Positions 42,121 to 51,436 of a stretch of DNA of 64,000 bases are shown here, piece after piece. The notes under the pieces were generated by a model. The model worked only from the letters and a program-made list of their open reading frames with translations, did no database searches and was not told the origin of the DNA. Within the stretch, counting starts at the first letter, position 1, and each line of letters begins with the position of its first letter. The position numbers and the translations under genes are program-made. The stretch covers positions 285,209 to 349,208 of the forward strand of contig NZ_FNES01000004.1 of assembly GCF_900100195.1 (NCBI RefSeq). The letters are read 5' to 3'. The stretch comes from Billgrantia gudaonensis. GTDB taxonomy: Bacteria; Pseudomonadota; Gammaproteobacteria; Pseudomonadales; Halomonadaceae.

Positions 42121-43281
42121 TCAGCGCGGCAGGAATCGGCGGTGTCCGTGAATGGACATGAGAATACCGAAACCCGCCATCAAGGTCACGCTGGAGGTGC
42201 CGCCGAAACTCACTAGGGGCAACGGCACGCCGACCACCGGCAGGATGCCGCTGACCATGCCCACGTTGACGAAGACGTAGATGAAGAACGTCAGAATGAT
42301 GGCCCCACCCACCAGGCGCCCGAAGGTATCGTGTGCCGTGGCGGCCAGCCACAGCCCGCGCATGACGATCAGCAGATACACCATCAGCACCACCAGCATG
42401 CCGACCAGGCCGAACTCCTCGCCGAGCACCGCGACGATGAAGTCGGTATGGCGCTCGGGCAGGAACTCCAACTGCGACTGAGTGCCCTCCAGCCATCCCT
42501 TGCCCCATAGCCCGCCGCTGCCGATGGCCGTGGTCGACTGGATGATGTTCCACCCCGATCCCAGCGGATCGCTGTCGGGATGGAGGAAGGTCAACACGCG
42601 CTGACGCTGGTAATCGTGCAGGTTCATCCACAGCAGTGGCAAAGCCGCCGCCGCCATCATGCCCAGGGCGAGGATGAAACGCCAGGAAAGGCCGGCAAGC
42701 AACACCGCGAAAACCCCCGCCGAGGCCACCAGCAACGACGTACCCAGGTCCGGCTGCTTGGCGATCAGCACCACGGGGCCCCCGATGATGAGGGCGCAGA
42801 TGGCCACGTCACGCAACCGCGGCGGCAGCTCGTGCCGGCTCAGCCAGGCGGCGACCATCATCGGCATGGCGAGCTTCATCAGCTCCGAGGGCTGAAAGCG
42901 GATCACGCCAGGAATCACCAGCCAGCGCTGCGCTCCCATGCCCATGTCGCCCACCAGCTCCACGGCGACCAACATCAGCAGGCCCATGACGTAGGCCAGG
43001 GGAGTCCAGCGCAACAGCGTGGCCGGCGACACCTGAGCCAGCACCACGAGCACGCCAATGGCCACCATGAAGCGCGTTGCCTGGGCGATCACCGTCTCCA
43101 GACGCTGCCCACTGGCACTGTAGAGTACGCCCAGTCCCGCCGTCATCAGCACCAGCAGCAGGATCAGCAGCCAAGGATCGATATGGATGCGCTCCCAGAA
43201 GCGCTTGCGGCGCGTCATGCCACTGTTCGGGGGACGCACCGGGTAGCCCCGCAGCCGTCGGCTCAAGTAGCTCATCGCCAT
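42121..43281 (-). CDS. rodA: Rod-shape peptidoglycan polymerase RodA
   Basis: RodA is the SEDS glycosyltransferase that builds side-wall peptidoglycan with PBP2. The 386-residue protein has about ten spans. Family blocks are HIDPWLLILLLVLMTAGLGV, WLVIPGVIRFQPSELMKLAM, KQPDLGTSLLVASAG and LPERHTDFIVAVLGEEFG. The end GFGILMSIHGHRRFLPR is typical. It begins 4 bases after mrdA; ATG 43275 is an alternative start. Confidence 0.97.
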   Translation of the reverse strand: MAMSYLSRRLRGYPVRPPNSGMTRRKRFWERIHIDPWLLILLLVLMTAGLGVLYSASGQRLETVIAQATRFMVAIGVLVVLAQVSPATLLRWTPLAYVMGLLMLVAVELVGDMGMGAQRWLVIPGVIRFQPSELMKLAMPMMVAAWLSRHELPPRLRDVAICALIIGGPVVLIAKQPDLGTSLLVASAGVFAVLLAGLSWRFILALGMMAAAALPLLWMNLHDYQRQRVLTFLHPDSDPLGSGWNIIQSTTAIGSGGLWGKGWLEGTQSQLEFLPERHTDFIVAVLGEEFGLVGMLVVLMVYLLIVMRGLWLAATAHDTFGRLVGGAIILTFFIYVFVNVGMVSGILPVVGVPLPLVSFGGTSSVTLMAGFGILMSIHGHRRFLPR

Positions 43282-43284
43282 GCG

Positions 43285-45204
43285 TCAGTTCCCCGCCACG
43301 CTACCGTCGTCGGTTTCCATCGTTTCACGCAGCTCGTCGACATCGGGCACCTCTTCTTCCTCCAGCAGCCAGGCATCGGTCATGGCCCGCGCCAGATGAG
43401 CGGCGTGAGCGCTGCCGCCACCGGCATTCTCGACGATGACGGCCACCGCGATCTCGGGATCCTCGAGGGGAGCGAAAGCGACGAACAGCGCATGGTCTCG
43501 CAAGCGTTCGGCGAGTTCCTCGGCGTCATAGCGTTGATCCTGGCCCAGCGAAAAAACCTGTGCCGTGCCCGACTTGCCGCCCATGCGATACTCGAGCCCT
43601 TCCCCGGTGCGCCGGGCCGTACCTTCATGGCCGCTGACGACCTTCTCCATGCCGGAAAAGATGCGATCCCACCAGTCATCGTTCTCCACGGTGATGTCGG
43701 GCGGAGTCTCGGGCAGCTCTACGGGCACGGGTTCATCGCCGATGCGCCGGGCCAGGCGCGGCTTGACCCACTCGCCGCGATTGGCGAGTACCGCAGTGGC
43801 CGTAGCCAGCTGCAGCGGAGTGACCTGCCAGTAGCCCTGACCGATGCCTACCGACAGCGTCTCGCCGGGGTACCAGGGCTGATCGAAACGTCCGCGCTTC
43901 CACTCCCGCGAAGGCATGAGTCCCGGGCTCTCGCCCTGAACATCGTGCGCCACCCGCTGCCCGAAGCCCAGCGCACTCATGCGTTCATGCAAACGATCGA
44001 TGCCCAGCTCATGGGCCAGGGAATAGTAGTAGGTGTTGTTGGAAACGGCGATGGAGCGCTCCAGGTCGACGCGTCCATGCCCCCAGCGCAGCCAGTTCCG
44101 GTAGCGCCGCGAATCGTTGGGCAACTGGAAGTAGCCGGGATCGTAGATGGTCTCCTCCGGGGTGATCTCGCCTTCGGCCAGACCGGCCAGGGCCAGGAAC
44201 GGCTTGATCGTCGAACCCGGCGGGTAGTGGCCACGAATGGCACGATTGAACAGCGGCAGGTCGAGATCTTCCTGCAGGCCGCGATAGGTACTGACGTCGA
44301 TGCCCGTGACGAACCGGTTGCTGTCGAAGCCGGGCGCCGACACCATGGCCAGGATCTCGCCGGTCTGGGGTGCGATGGCGACGATGGAACCCCGACGCTC
44401 CTCGAGCAGCTCGTAAGCGAGTGTCTGCAGCTCCTTGTCGAGGGTCAGCGTCAAGTCCTTGCCGGGTACGGGGTCGGTACGGCCCAGCTCCTGCAGCACG
44501 CGTCCGCGGGCGTTGGTCTCTACCTTGCGCAATCCCGCCTGGCCGTGCAGCAAGTCCTCGTAGTAGCGCTCCACGCCGGTCTTGCCGATGAAGTGCGTGC
44601 CGGCATAGCGCCCCGCATCCAGCGACTTCAGTTCTTCGGCGTTGATGCGCCCCACGTAGCCCAGAGCATGGGCCATGATCTCGGCATCGGGATAGTAGCG
44701 CAACAGTTGCGCTTCCACCTCGACGCCGGGCAGGCGATGGCGGTTGACCGCCAACCTGGCGATCTGATCCTCGTCGAGATCGCTCAGCAGCAGCGCCGGC
44801 TGAAAGGGCCGCTGGCGCTGGCCGGCGCGCACGCGAATGGCGTCGGCTTCCTCTTCCGACAGCTCCAGCAACTCTTCCAGTTGCCGCAGAGTGGCGTCGA
44901 CATCCTCGACCCGCTCGCGGATCAGCATCAGATTGTAGGTGGGCCGGTTGTCGGCCAGCAGTACGCCGTTGCGATCATGGATCAGTCCGCGAGTGGGCGG
45001 CAACGGTTCGACACGCACGCGGTTCTTCTCCGAGCGCGTGGTATAGACCTCGTGCTGAACCACCTGAAGGTAACCCAATCGCCCCATCAGCAGGCCGGTC
45101 AGCGTGGTGACCACCAGCGCCGCCAGCAGCGAGCGAGACCGAAAGATGCGCAGCTCTTGCTGGGGATTCTTGAGAGTGTCACGGCGAAGACGCATGCCGG
45201 TCAT
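43285..45204 (-). CDS. mrdA: Penicillin-binding protein 2
   Basis: PBP2 is the transpeptidase partner of RodA in side-wall growth. The 639-residue protein has an N-terminal membrane anchor (about 25-48) and a pedestal domain. The transpeptidase domain has STIK (331-334), SNN (388-390) and KSGT (544-547). It starts with MTGMRLRRDTLKNPQQE; the ATG three codons later is an alternative. Gene order rlmH-mrdA-rodA matches E. coli. Confidence 0.97.
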   Translation of the reverse strand: MTGMRLRRDTLKNPQQELRIFRSRSLLAALVVTTLTGLLMGRLGYLQVVQHEVYTTRSEKNRVRVEPLPPTRGLIHDRNGVLLADNRPTYNLMLIRERVEDVDATLRQLEELLELSEEEADAIRVRAGQRQRPFQPALLLSDLDEDQIARLAVNRHRLPGVEVEAQLLRYYPDAEIMAHALGYVGRINAEELKSLDAGRYAGTHFIGKTGVERYYEDLLHGQAGLRKVETNARGRVLQELGRTDPVPGKDLTLTLDKELQTLAYELLEERRGSIVAIAPQTGEILAMVSAPGFDSNRFVTGIDVSTYRGLQEDLDLPLFNRAIRGHYPPGSTIKPFLALAGLAEGEITPEETIYDPGYFQLPNDSRRYRNWLRWGHGRVDLERSIAVSNNTYYYSLAHELGIDRLHERMSALGFGQRVAHDVQGESPGLMPSREWKRGRFDQPWYPGETLSVGIGQGYWQVTPLQLATATAVLANRGEWVKPRLARRIGDEPVPVELPETPPDITVENDDWWDRIFSGMEKVVSGHEGTARRTGEGLEYRMGGKSGTAQVFSLGQDQRYDAEELAERLRDHALFVAFAPLEDPEIAVAVIVENAGGGSAHAAHLARAMTDAWLLEEEEVPDVDELRETMETDDGSVAGN

Positions 45205-45237
45205 TGACCTCGAACCGTCGTTTCAGAAGCACCGCCA

Positions 45238-45705
45238 TCAGCGGTGGTAGGGGTGGCCCACCAACAGCGTCCAGGCGCGATAGAGCTGCTCGGCGACGAT
45301 GACCCTGACCAGGGGATGCGGCAAGGTCAACGGCGACAGCGACCAGCGCCGGTCGGCGGCAGCACTAAGCGCGGGGTCGAGCCCATCGGCCCCCCCCACC
45401 AGCAGTGCCACGTCGCGCCCTTCGAGACGCCACTCCTCGGCCTCTCGTGCCAGGCGTCGGGTGCTCCATGCCTGCCCCCCCTCCTCCAGCGCCACCGTGA
45501 GTTCGTCACCCCGCAGGCGCTCGCGAAGCCGACGCCCCTCCAGGGACACGGCCTTCGTCACGTCGGCGTTCTTGCCACGCGATCCCGGAGATATCTCCTC
45601 GACATCCAGAGCGAAGTCGCGGGGCAGACGTCGGCGATAAGTCTCGACGCCTTCGGTCACCCAGCCAGGCATGCGCGTTCCCACCGCCAGCAGGCGGACC
45701 TTCAT
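45238..45705 (-). CDS. rlmH: 23S rRNA pseudouridine-1915 N3-methyltransferase
   Basis: RlmH methylates pseudouridine 1915 in helix 69 of 23S rRNA. The 155-residue protein is the standard length for this SPOUT-knot enzyme. It starts MKVRLLAVGTRMPGW; the SAM-binding knot is ALLVGGADGLDP, and the C terminus EQLYRAWTLLVGHPYHR is diagnostic. The ATG overlaps the rsfS stop (ATGA), as expected for the conserved rsfS-rlmH pair. Confidence 0.98.
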   Translation of the reverse strand: MKVRLLAVGTRMPGWVTEGVETYRRRLPRDFALDVEEISPGSRGKNADVTKAVSLEGRRLRERLRGDELTVALEEGGQAWSTRRLAREAEEWRLEGRDVALLVGGADGLDPALSAAADRRWSLSPLTLPHPLVRVIVAEQLYRAWTLLVGHPYHR

Positions 45706-46079
45706 AGGCCACCTTGCCGACCGCCGACGTCGGCATCGCTGGGCAGGTCGGCCCACAGGCGTTCGAGGTCGTACAGCTGGCGGGTCTCGTCGAGCATCAC
45801 GTGCACCACCAGGTCGCCGAGATCGACGAGCACCCAGTCGGCCCCGGCCCGTCCCTCGACACCCAGCGGCTGGAGGCCGTGTTCCTTGGCCTCTTGGATG
45901 ACACGCTCGGCCAGCGCCGCCACGTGACGAGTGGAAGTGCCGCTGGCCACGACCATCACGTCGGTGACGCTGGTCAACCGCGAGACGTCCAGAGTGGCCA
46001 CGTCCTTGGCCTTGAGCGACTCCAGTGCATCGAGCACCAGCGCTTTCAGGGATTCCGTGGTGTGCGAATGGTTGTGCAT
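45702..46079 (-). CDS. rsfS: Ribosome silencing factor RsfS
   Basis: RsfS binds ribosomal protein L14 and blocks subunit joining when nutrients run low. The 125-residue protein shows VTDVMVVASGTSTRHVAALAE, GADWVLVDLGDLVVHVML and RQLYDLERLWAD. It is co-directional with nadD upstream (67-base gap) and rlmH downstream (four-base overlap). The C-terminal DADVGGRQGGL tail is not conserved-looking. Confidence 0.97.
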   Translation of the reverse strand: MHNHSHTTESLKALVLDALESLKAKDVATLDVSRLTSVTDVMVVASGTSTRHVAALAERVIQEAKEHGLQPLGVEGRAGADWVLVDLGDLVVHVMLDETRQLYDLERLWADLPSDADVGGRQGGL

Positions 46080-46146
46080 AGCCCCTCGTCGATGGGAAGT
46101 CCGGATCGGCGTCCATTGTAGCGTCTTGCCGAGCCACTGGCAGCGG

Positions 46147-46815
46147 TCAATGGTGCCGATAGAGGTCGCATTCGAGGATCCGAGCTTCCACGGCTTCCGG
46201 CAGCAGATAGCGCACGCTGCGTCGTTCCGCCAGGCGACGTCGCACCGCGGTGGCGGAAATCGCCATGCGCGTCGGCAGCGTCAGCCGCAACAGCCCTCCG
46301 GCCGGCTGCGCCATGAGCGCTTCGGCATGCGCTGCTTCGCGTCCGCGAATCAATGCCTCCAGCGCCCGTGGCAGCGGCGCCTCATGGTCGGGGCGATCGA
46401 TCACCACCACGTGGGCGAGCTCGAAGAGCCGTTCGGGGGCATGCCAGTCGGCGAGCCGCAGGAACGCATCATGACCCAGCGCCATGACCAGTCGCGCCTC
46501 GCTACCCGACTCCTCGCGCAGGCTGGCCAGGGTGTCGGCGCTGTACGAAGGGCCGTCGCGCGCCAGCTCCCGCGGATCGGCGACGAGACCCGGGGTGTCG
46601 CCGATGCCCAGACGCAGCAGGGCGAGGCGCTCTTCGGGCGAGACGCGAGGCTCCCCACGCAGCGGCGGCATGGCAGCGGGAACCAGGTGGAGACGATCGA
46701 GCGACAGCGCCTCGCTCAGTTCCACGGCACTGCGCAAGTGCCCCAGATGAACCGGGTCGAAGGTGCCGCCCAGCATGCCGATACGCGGCGACGCCCGATG
46801 GGACATTTCGCTCAC
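46147..46815 (-). CDS. nadD: Nicotinate-nucleotide adenylyltransferase
   Basis: NadD joins nicotinate mononucleotide to AMP in NAD synthesis. The 222-residue protein has the nucleotidyltransferase motif [13 protein letters not shown] (16-28) and the second signature [10 protein letters not shown] near the C terminus (SxTxxR type). The ATG overlaps the proA stop by four bases (ATGA). proA-nadD-rsfS-rlmH order is common in Pseudomonas relatives. Confidence 0.96.
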   Translation of the reverse strand: MSEMSHRASPRIGMLGGTFDPVHLGHLRSAVELSEALSLDRLHLVPAAMPPLRGEPRVSPEERLALLRLGIGDTPGLVADPRELARDGPSYSADTLASLREESGSEARLVMALGHDAFLRLADWHAPERLFELAHVVVIDRPDHEAPLPRALEALIRGREAAHAEALMAQPAGGLLRLTLPTRMAISATAVRRRLAERRSVRYLLPEAVEARILECDLYRHH

Positions 46816-48116
46816 TGACGCACCTGTCCGTCACCGAGTACCACGTACTTGCACGTCGTCAGCCCTTCGAGGCCCACGGGGCCGCGGACGTGCAGCTTGT
46901 CGGTGGAGATGCCGATCTCCGCACCCAGCCCATATTCGAAACCATCGGCGAAGCGGGTCGACGCATTGACCATCACCGAACTGGAATCGACCTCGGCCAG
47001 AAAACGCCGTGCCAGCCCATAGTTCTCGGTGACGATGGCGTCGGTGTGATGAGAGCCGTAGCGCTCGATGTGGGCGATGGCCGCCTCGATGCCATCCACG
47101 ACGCGGATGGCCAGCAGCGGCGCCAGGTACTCGGCATGCCAGTCGCTCTCCTCGGCCGGCTCGCAATCGGGCAGGATCGCACGAGTGCGCTCGCAGCCTC
47201 GCAGTTCGACGCCATGTTCGCCGTAGGCAACGGCCAGCTGCGGCAGCAGAGCTTCGGCCACCGGGGCATCGACGAGCAGCGTCTCCATGGTATTGCACGT
47301 ACCGTAGCGGTGGGTCTTGGCATTCACCGCGATCGCCAGCGCCTTCTCGGGATCGGCAGTGGCATCGACATAGACGTGACAGACGCCGTCGAGGTGCTTG
47401 ATCACCGGCACTCGCGCTTCACGGGCGATACGCTCGATCAACGACTTGCCGCCGCGAGGAATGATCACGTCGACGTACTCGGGCATGGCGATCAAGCGCC
47501 CCACCGCCTCACGGTCGGTGGTCGCCACCACCTGCACGGCCGCCGCCGGCAGCCCAGCCTCGGCGAGTCCCGCCGCGAGGCAGGTGGCGATCGCGGCATT
47601 CGACTCTCGCGCCTCGGAGCCGCCGCGCAGGATGGCGGCATTGCCGGACTTGAGGCACAGGCTCGCCGCTTCCAGGGTGACGTTGGGGCGCGATTCGTAG
47701 ATGATACCGATCACACCCAGGGGCACTCGCATCCGCCCCACCTGGATACCGCTAGGACGCGCCCTCAAACCATCGATCTCACCCACCGGGTCGGGCAGAG
47801 CGGCCACCTGCTTCAGCCCTTCCACCATGGCATCGATACGGGCATCATCGAGAGCGAGACGATCGAGAAGGGCCGCATCGAGTCCCGCCGCGCGGCCGTG
47901 ATGCACATCCCGCGCATTGGCGGCCAGCACCTCGCCTCGCCCCTGCTCGAGCCTGGCGGCCATGGCCAACAGGGCGGCATTCTTCGTGGCGGTAGGCGCG
48001 CGACGCATGTGCGCGGCAGCATCACGTGCGGCCTGCCCGAGTCGGTTCATGTAGGCGACGACATCGCCACCATCACCGGCAGCGTTACCTTCGGGTCGAG
48101 AAACGGGAACTGACAT
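46812..48116 (-). CDS. proA: Gamma-glutamyl phosphate reductase
   Basis: ProA reduces gamma-glutamyl phosphate to the semialdehyde, the second step of proline synthesis. The 434-residue protein shows [21 protein letters not shown] and RGGKSLIE, with the catalytic Cys274 in [11 protein letters not shown]. The start [10 protein letters not shown] has an AGGAGAG upstream; a longer frame would run into the divergent promoter region. Proline matters for osmotic balance in halophiles, but this gene is also ordinary metabolism. Confidence 0.97.
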   Translation of the reverse strand: MSVPVSRPEGNAAGDGGDVVAYMNRLGQAARDAAAHMRRAPTATKNAALLAMAARLEQGRGEVLAANARDVHHGRAAGLDAALLDRLALDDARIDAMVEGLKQVAALPDPVGEIDGLRARPSGIQVGRMRVPLGVIGIIYESRPNVTLEAASLCLKSGNAAILRGGSEARESNAAIATCLAAGLAEAGLPAAAVQVVATTDREAVGRLIAMPEYVDVIIPRGGKSLIERIAREARVPVIKHLDGVCHVYVDATADPEKALAIAVNAKTHRYGTCNTMETLLVDAPVAEALLPQLAVAYGEHGVELRGCERTRAILPDCEPAEESDWHAEYLAPLLAIRVVDGIEAAIAHIERYGSHHTDAIVTENYGLARRFLAEVDSSSVMVNASTRFADGFEYGLGAEIGISTDKLHVRGPVGLEGLTTCKYVVLGDGQVRQ

Positions 48117-48134
48117 GCGTTGTGGCTCTCCTGG

Positions 48135-48157
48135 CCAAAGCGCAAAGCGCGCTTTGG
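48135..48157. promoter_or_regulatory. Inverted repeat in the proA divergent promoter region
   Basis: CCAAAGCGC - AAAGC - GCGCTTTGG has two perfect 9-base arms, 19 bases upstream of the proA start. TTATACT follows at 48161-48167 and could be a -10 for the gene on the other strand. The site could be an operator or a proA leader hairpin. Confidence 0.45.
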
Positions 48158-48211
48158 TCGTTATACTGTGGGCAGACCGTCCTGCAATGGGACCATTCAT
48201 AGTAAGGCACC

Positions 48212-49075
48212 ATGCAAAGCAAGTACAAAGTCGGGCTGATGCGCCTCAATCTGCTGGCCGGAGCCCTGCTGCTGGCCCTCATCGCTTCCCGCCAGCCGCA
48301 GCTGGCCGATGCGCTGCTGCTGTGGCTGGGCGTCCTCTGGCTGACGCTGACGGCAGCACTGCTCGAATTCAGCCACCGTCGGCCCGGCATGTTGCCTTGG
48401 CAACTGCTGCCCGGCCTGCTGCTCACCGGGGTGCTCTGGACGGCGCCGGAACGCTTCGCGCTGTGGCTCTGGCTATGGCCGGCCGTACTGTTGATGCCGC
48501 AACCCACCTGGACGCTGGCCGTCAACCTGTGCCTGGCGGGCGTTTCCTGGTGGACGCTCTATCCGCTGCTCGGACCCTTCCAGGCGGTGTTCGCCGGGCT
48601 AGCACTGGGCGTGCTGACGGCCATCGCCATGGCGCGTCGCCATCAGACGCAGCAACCGGTGGTCCGTCAACGGGTCCGCCTGGTACCGGGACTGCCACTG
48701 TGGTCGGCACACCAGCTGACCGAGGACCTTCCCCGCGAACGTGCCCGCTGCCAACGCGAAGGCGTGCATGGCGAGCTGCTGTTGCTCGAGGTGCCGCGCC
48801 ACCAACTGTGGGCGACGGCACGCATGCTGTGCCACCAACTATATGACTTCGAAAGCTGCTATCGCCTCGACTCGCGCACCCTGGCCGCCCTGCTGCTCAG
48901 CCGCGATGACGACCAGGCCAGCCAGCGCAGAGCAGCGCTGATGGACACTCTGCCGACGCCACGCAAGACCCGCTTCATGTCGCTGGCGACGACCGATGAC
49001 CTCGAGACCCCGCTGGCCGATTTCCAGCGCCAGCCTGTGACGCCTGCCGTCGGCCGGGAGTTCGAGCATGGATGA
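48212..49075 (+). CDS. Membrane protein with degenerate GGDEF-like tail (first of pair)
   Basis: A 287-residue protein with an N-terminal block of about five membrane helices (12-150) and a cytoplasmic tail. The tail (about 165-275) has the spacing of a GGDEF fold ([18 protein letters not shown], then [19 protein letters not shown]). No GGDEF signature remains; TLAAL stands at the usual place. Likely catalytically dead. It overlaps the next gene by eight bases, and that gene has the same architecture. Function unknown. Confidence 0.6.
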   Translation: MQSKYKVGLMRLNLLAGALLLALIASRQPQLADALLLWLGVLWLTLTAALLEFSHRRPGMLPWQLLPGLLLTGVLWTAPERFALWLWLWPAVLLMPQPTWTLAVNLCLAGVSWWTLYPLLGPFQAVFAGLALGVLTAIAMARRHQTQQPVVRQRVRLVPGLPLWSAHQLTEDLPRERARCQREGVHGELLLLEVPRHQLWATARMLCHQLYDFESCYRLDSRTLAALLLSRDDDQASQRRAALMDTLPTPRKTRFMSLATTDDLETPLADFQRQPVTPAVGREFEHG

Positions 49076-50000
49076 GAACGCCCCCAACACGGCGGGACGT
49101 TTCGCTCTCGCCTATGTCACGGGAGCCCTGCTGCTGGCCAGTTATGCCGCATGGCATTATCTGATGGGCCACTATGCTCGCATCCTGCTTCCCGCACTGC
49201 TGGGCCTGCTGATGCTGGTGGCCGCCGTACTGCGCCTGGCCGTCGTCAACCACCCGCGTCTGCCCGCCTACCTTGCGCTCATCGCCGGCTACCTGCTGTT
49301 GGCTCTGGAGCTGCCGTGGCTGGAGGAGTCCGCTACGCTATGGGTGGGCCTGGCCCCGGTGCTGTCGGCACTCCTGCTGCCGTTGATGCCGGCGCTGACG
49401 CTCAATGTCGCCTTGGCCCCGGCCTGGCTGCTGCTGTGCGGAGCTCCGCCGTTCAGCGACCTTTCCCTGGCCTACCTGGCGTCGATGGCGCTGGTGCCAC
49501 TGGCTCTGTGGGAGCAGCGACGACAACGCGCCCTGATGCTGGCCACCGACCCTCGCGACAGAGATTGCCAAGCGCTCTCCAGCGACGGCCTGCATGCCCA
49601 TCTCGACAGCGAATTCCAGCGCACCGAGTTGTTGCATCAGTCACTGGCGATCGTGGTGATCCATCTGCCCCAGGTGGAGATGGCCAACGAACAGTTCGGC
49701 AGTCGCGCCCGCCAGGCTCTGCTCGACACCCTGTGTCGCGAGGTCCGTCGCTGCTCGCGTCGCCACGACTTCCTGGGACGCCAGACGCTCTCGACCTTCT
49801 GGCTGGTATTGCCCGACACCAGCGAAAGCGGCGCACAGCTCGTGCAGCAGCGCATTCTCCAGGCTCTGGAGCCGGTGGTGCTGGTGGATACCGGTCCGCT
49901 ACGCTCACGCATGGGGCTATGTCAACGCCTTCCCGGCGAAGACTGGCAGCGCTTCCGCCGTCGACTGCAGGATCTGACCCAACGCCTGGAAACGCAGTAG
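49068..50000 (+). CDS. Membrane protein with degenerate GGDEF domain (second of pair)
   Basis: A 310-residue protein with about five membrane helices (15-150). The cytoplasmic domain (about 165-305) follows the diguanylate-cyclase pattern closely: LAIVVIHLPQVEMANEQFG, then RCSRRHDFLGRQTLSTFWLV and LPDTSESGAQLV. The signature GGDEF is replaced by TLSTF, so it should not make cyclic di-GMP; it may bind a ligand or act as a partner. It starts inside the end of the previous gene, and a DedA-PAP2 gene follows 33 bases later. Confidence 0.7.
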   Translation: MDENAPNTAGRFALAYVTGALLLASYAAWHYLMGHYARILLPALLGLLMLVAAVLRLAVVNHPRLPAYLALIAGYLLLALELPWLEESATLWVGLAPVLSALLLPLMPALTLNVALAPAWLLLCGAPPFSDLSLAYLASMALVPLALWEQRRQRALMLATDPRDRDCQALSSDGLHAHLDSEFQRTELLHQSLAIVVIHLPQVEMANEQFGSRARQALLDTLCREVRRCSRRHDFLGRQTLSTFWLVLPDTSESGAQLVQQRILQALEPVVLVDTGPLRSRMGLCQRLPGEDWQRFRRRLQDLTQRLETQ

Positions 50001-50033
50001 GAAACCGTTTCACTGCCGCTTCGGAGCCGCCGC

Positions 50034-51431
50034 TTGAGCCTCACCGCCACTCTCTACCAGTTGACCCCCTCCCCCGGCATGCTGCTGCTGATCATCGGCG
50101 CCATCGCCATGATCGAATCCCTGGCCATGGTGGGACTACTGGTGCCGGGCGTGGTGCTGATGACCGCCGCCGCCTCACTGGCCGGCCATCAGGAACTGTC
50201 GATTCCTGCGGTACTCCTGGCAGCCTTTGTCGGCGCCGTCACCGGCGATGGCGTGAGCTTTGCGCTGGGCTACAGGCTGCGCGGGCGCGTGACGCAGCAT
50301 TGGCCGTTCTCGCACCACCCGGAATGGCTCGCCCTGGGAGCTCGTTTCTTCCAGCGCTACGGCAGCTTTTCGGTGTTCCTGGGGCGTTTCGTCGGCCCGG
50401 TGCGGCCGGTCATTCCGCTGACCGCCGGCATGCTCCACATGCGACCGCGCACCTTCACCTGGGCCAATCTGGCATCGGCGGCCCTGTGGGCACCCGCCTA
50501 CGTGCTGCCGGGCTACCTGCTCGGCCAGGCCTGGCAGCGGCGCCTGGACGTGCCGCCGGGCCTGGAACGCTGGCTGATCATACTGGGGATCTTGGTGATC
50601 TCGCTGGCCGTGACGTTCTCCTGGCTGCGCCAGCAGGTCAGTCGCTCTGGCCGACTCTACCGCTTGCTGCTGAGCGGAGCGCGTCGCTATCCTCTGCTGC
50701 GCCGCCTGTGGCTGGACCAGAGCGAACACGGGGAGGTACCGCTCGGCATCTGGCTGCTGCTGGTGCTCTCGCTGGGCGGGCTTTCCGGCTGGACGATCCT
50801 GGTCATTCACCACGATGGCCCGCTGGAGACGGATCTGGCGGTGCAGGCGCTGTTCCAAGCACTCGATACGCCCTGGCTACGCACCGGCAGCGAGGTGCTG
50901 GCGCGGCTCGGCGATCGTTACGGCATAGTGGCGCTGATTCTGCCCTGGGCGATATGGCTGCTGGCCCGCCGTCGGCTGGACGCACTGACGCATGGTGCTG
51001 CCGGCCTGATGGGCATCGCACTGCTCAACGTCCTGAGCAAGGAACTGATCGGCCGGGCGCGCCCCTTCGCCCCGGAGCACCTGGCCGACTCTCTGGCCTA
51101 TCCCAGTGCCCATACCTCCACGACCGTGGTGCTGCTCGGCACCGTGGCCGCTTTCGTGGCCAGCGAACTACCCCACCGGCAGCGCTTCTGGCCCTACTGG
51201 GCCGCCATCCTCCTGGCCCTGCCCATGGCCCTGTCGCGCCTGACGCTCGGCGTGCACTGGCTGAGCGACGTGGTCGGCGGAGCCCTGCTGGGCCTGGTGG
51301 CATGCGCGCTGGTGCAGCTTGCCTGGCAGCGACGCCCGCGCGCCTCTCTCGCCCCCTGCCCCTGGACGTGGCTGCTGCTCGCCTCGCTGCTGCTGGCCAC
51401 GGTCCGTGTGGTTTGGCTGCCGCTAGCCTAG
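50034..51431 (+). CDS. DedA-PAP2 fusion membrane phosphatase
   Basis: A 465-residue fusion. The N-terminal half (about 10-200) is a DedA-type membrane protein with FFQRYGSFSVFLGRFVGPVR (105-124). The C-terminal half (about 235-425) is a PAP2 phosphatase with all three motifs: KELIGRARP (336-343 region), PSAH (357-360) and SRLTLGVHWLSD (401-412). DedA proteins act as lipid flippases and PAP2 enzymes remove phosphate from lipids such as undecaprenyl diphosphate, so recycling of lipid carriers is likely. The start is TTG with GGAG eight bases upstream. Confidence 0.9.
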   Translation: MSLTATLYQLTPSPGMLLLIIGAIAMIESLAMVGLLVPGVVLMTAAASLAGHQELSIPAVLLAAFVGAVTGDGVSFALGYRLRGRVTQHWPFSHHPEWLALGARFFQRYGSFSVFLGRFVGPVRPVIPLTAGMLHMRPRTFTWANLASAALWAPAYVLPGYLLGQAWQRRLDVPPGLERWLIILGILVISLAVTFSWLRQQVSRSGRLYRLLLSGARRYPLLRRLWLDQSEHGEVPLGIWLLLVLSLGGLSGWTILVIHHDGPLETDLAVQALFQALDTPWLRTGSEVLARLGDRYGIVALILPWAIWLLARRRLDALTHGAAGLMGIALLNVLSKELIGRARPFAPEHLADSLAYPSAHTSTTVVLLGTVAAFVASELPHRQRFWPYWAAILLALPMALSRLTLGVHWLSDVVGGALLGLVACALVQLAWQRRPRASLAPCPWTWLLLASLLLATVRVVWLPLA

Positions 51432-51436
51432 CCAGG

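Noticed and set aside
42580..45207. 875-codon open frame antisense to rodA and mrdA
   Set aside because: It spans two real genes on the other strand and has no domain signal.
48212..50000. Active diguanylate cyclases
   Set aside because: Neither protein retains GG[DE]EF or an RxxD I-site at the expected place.
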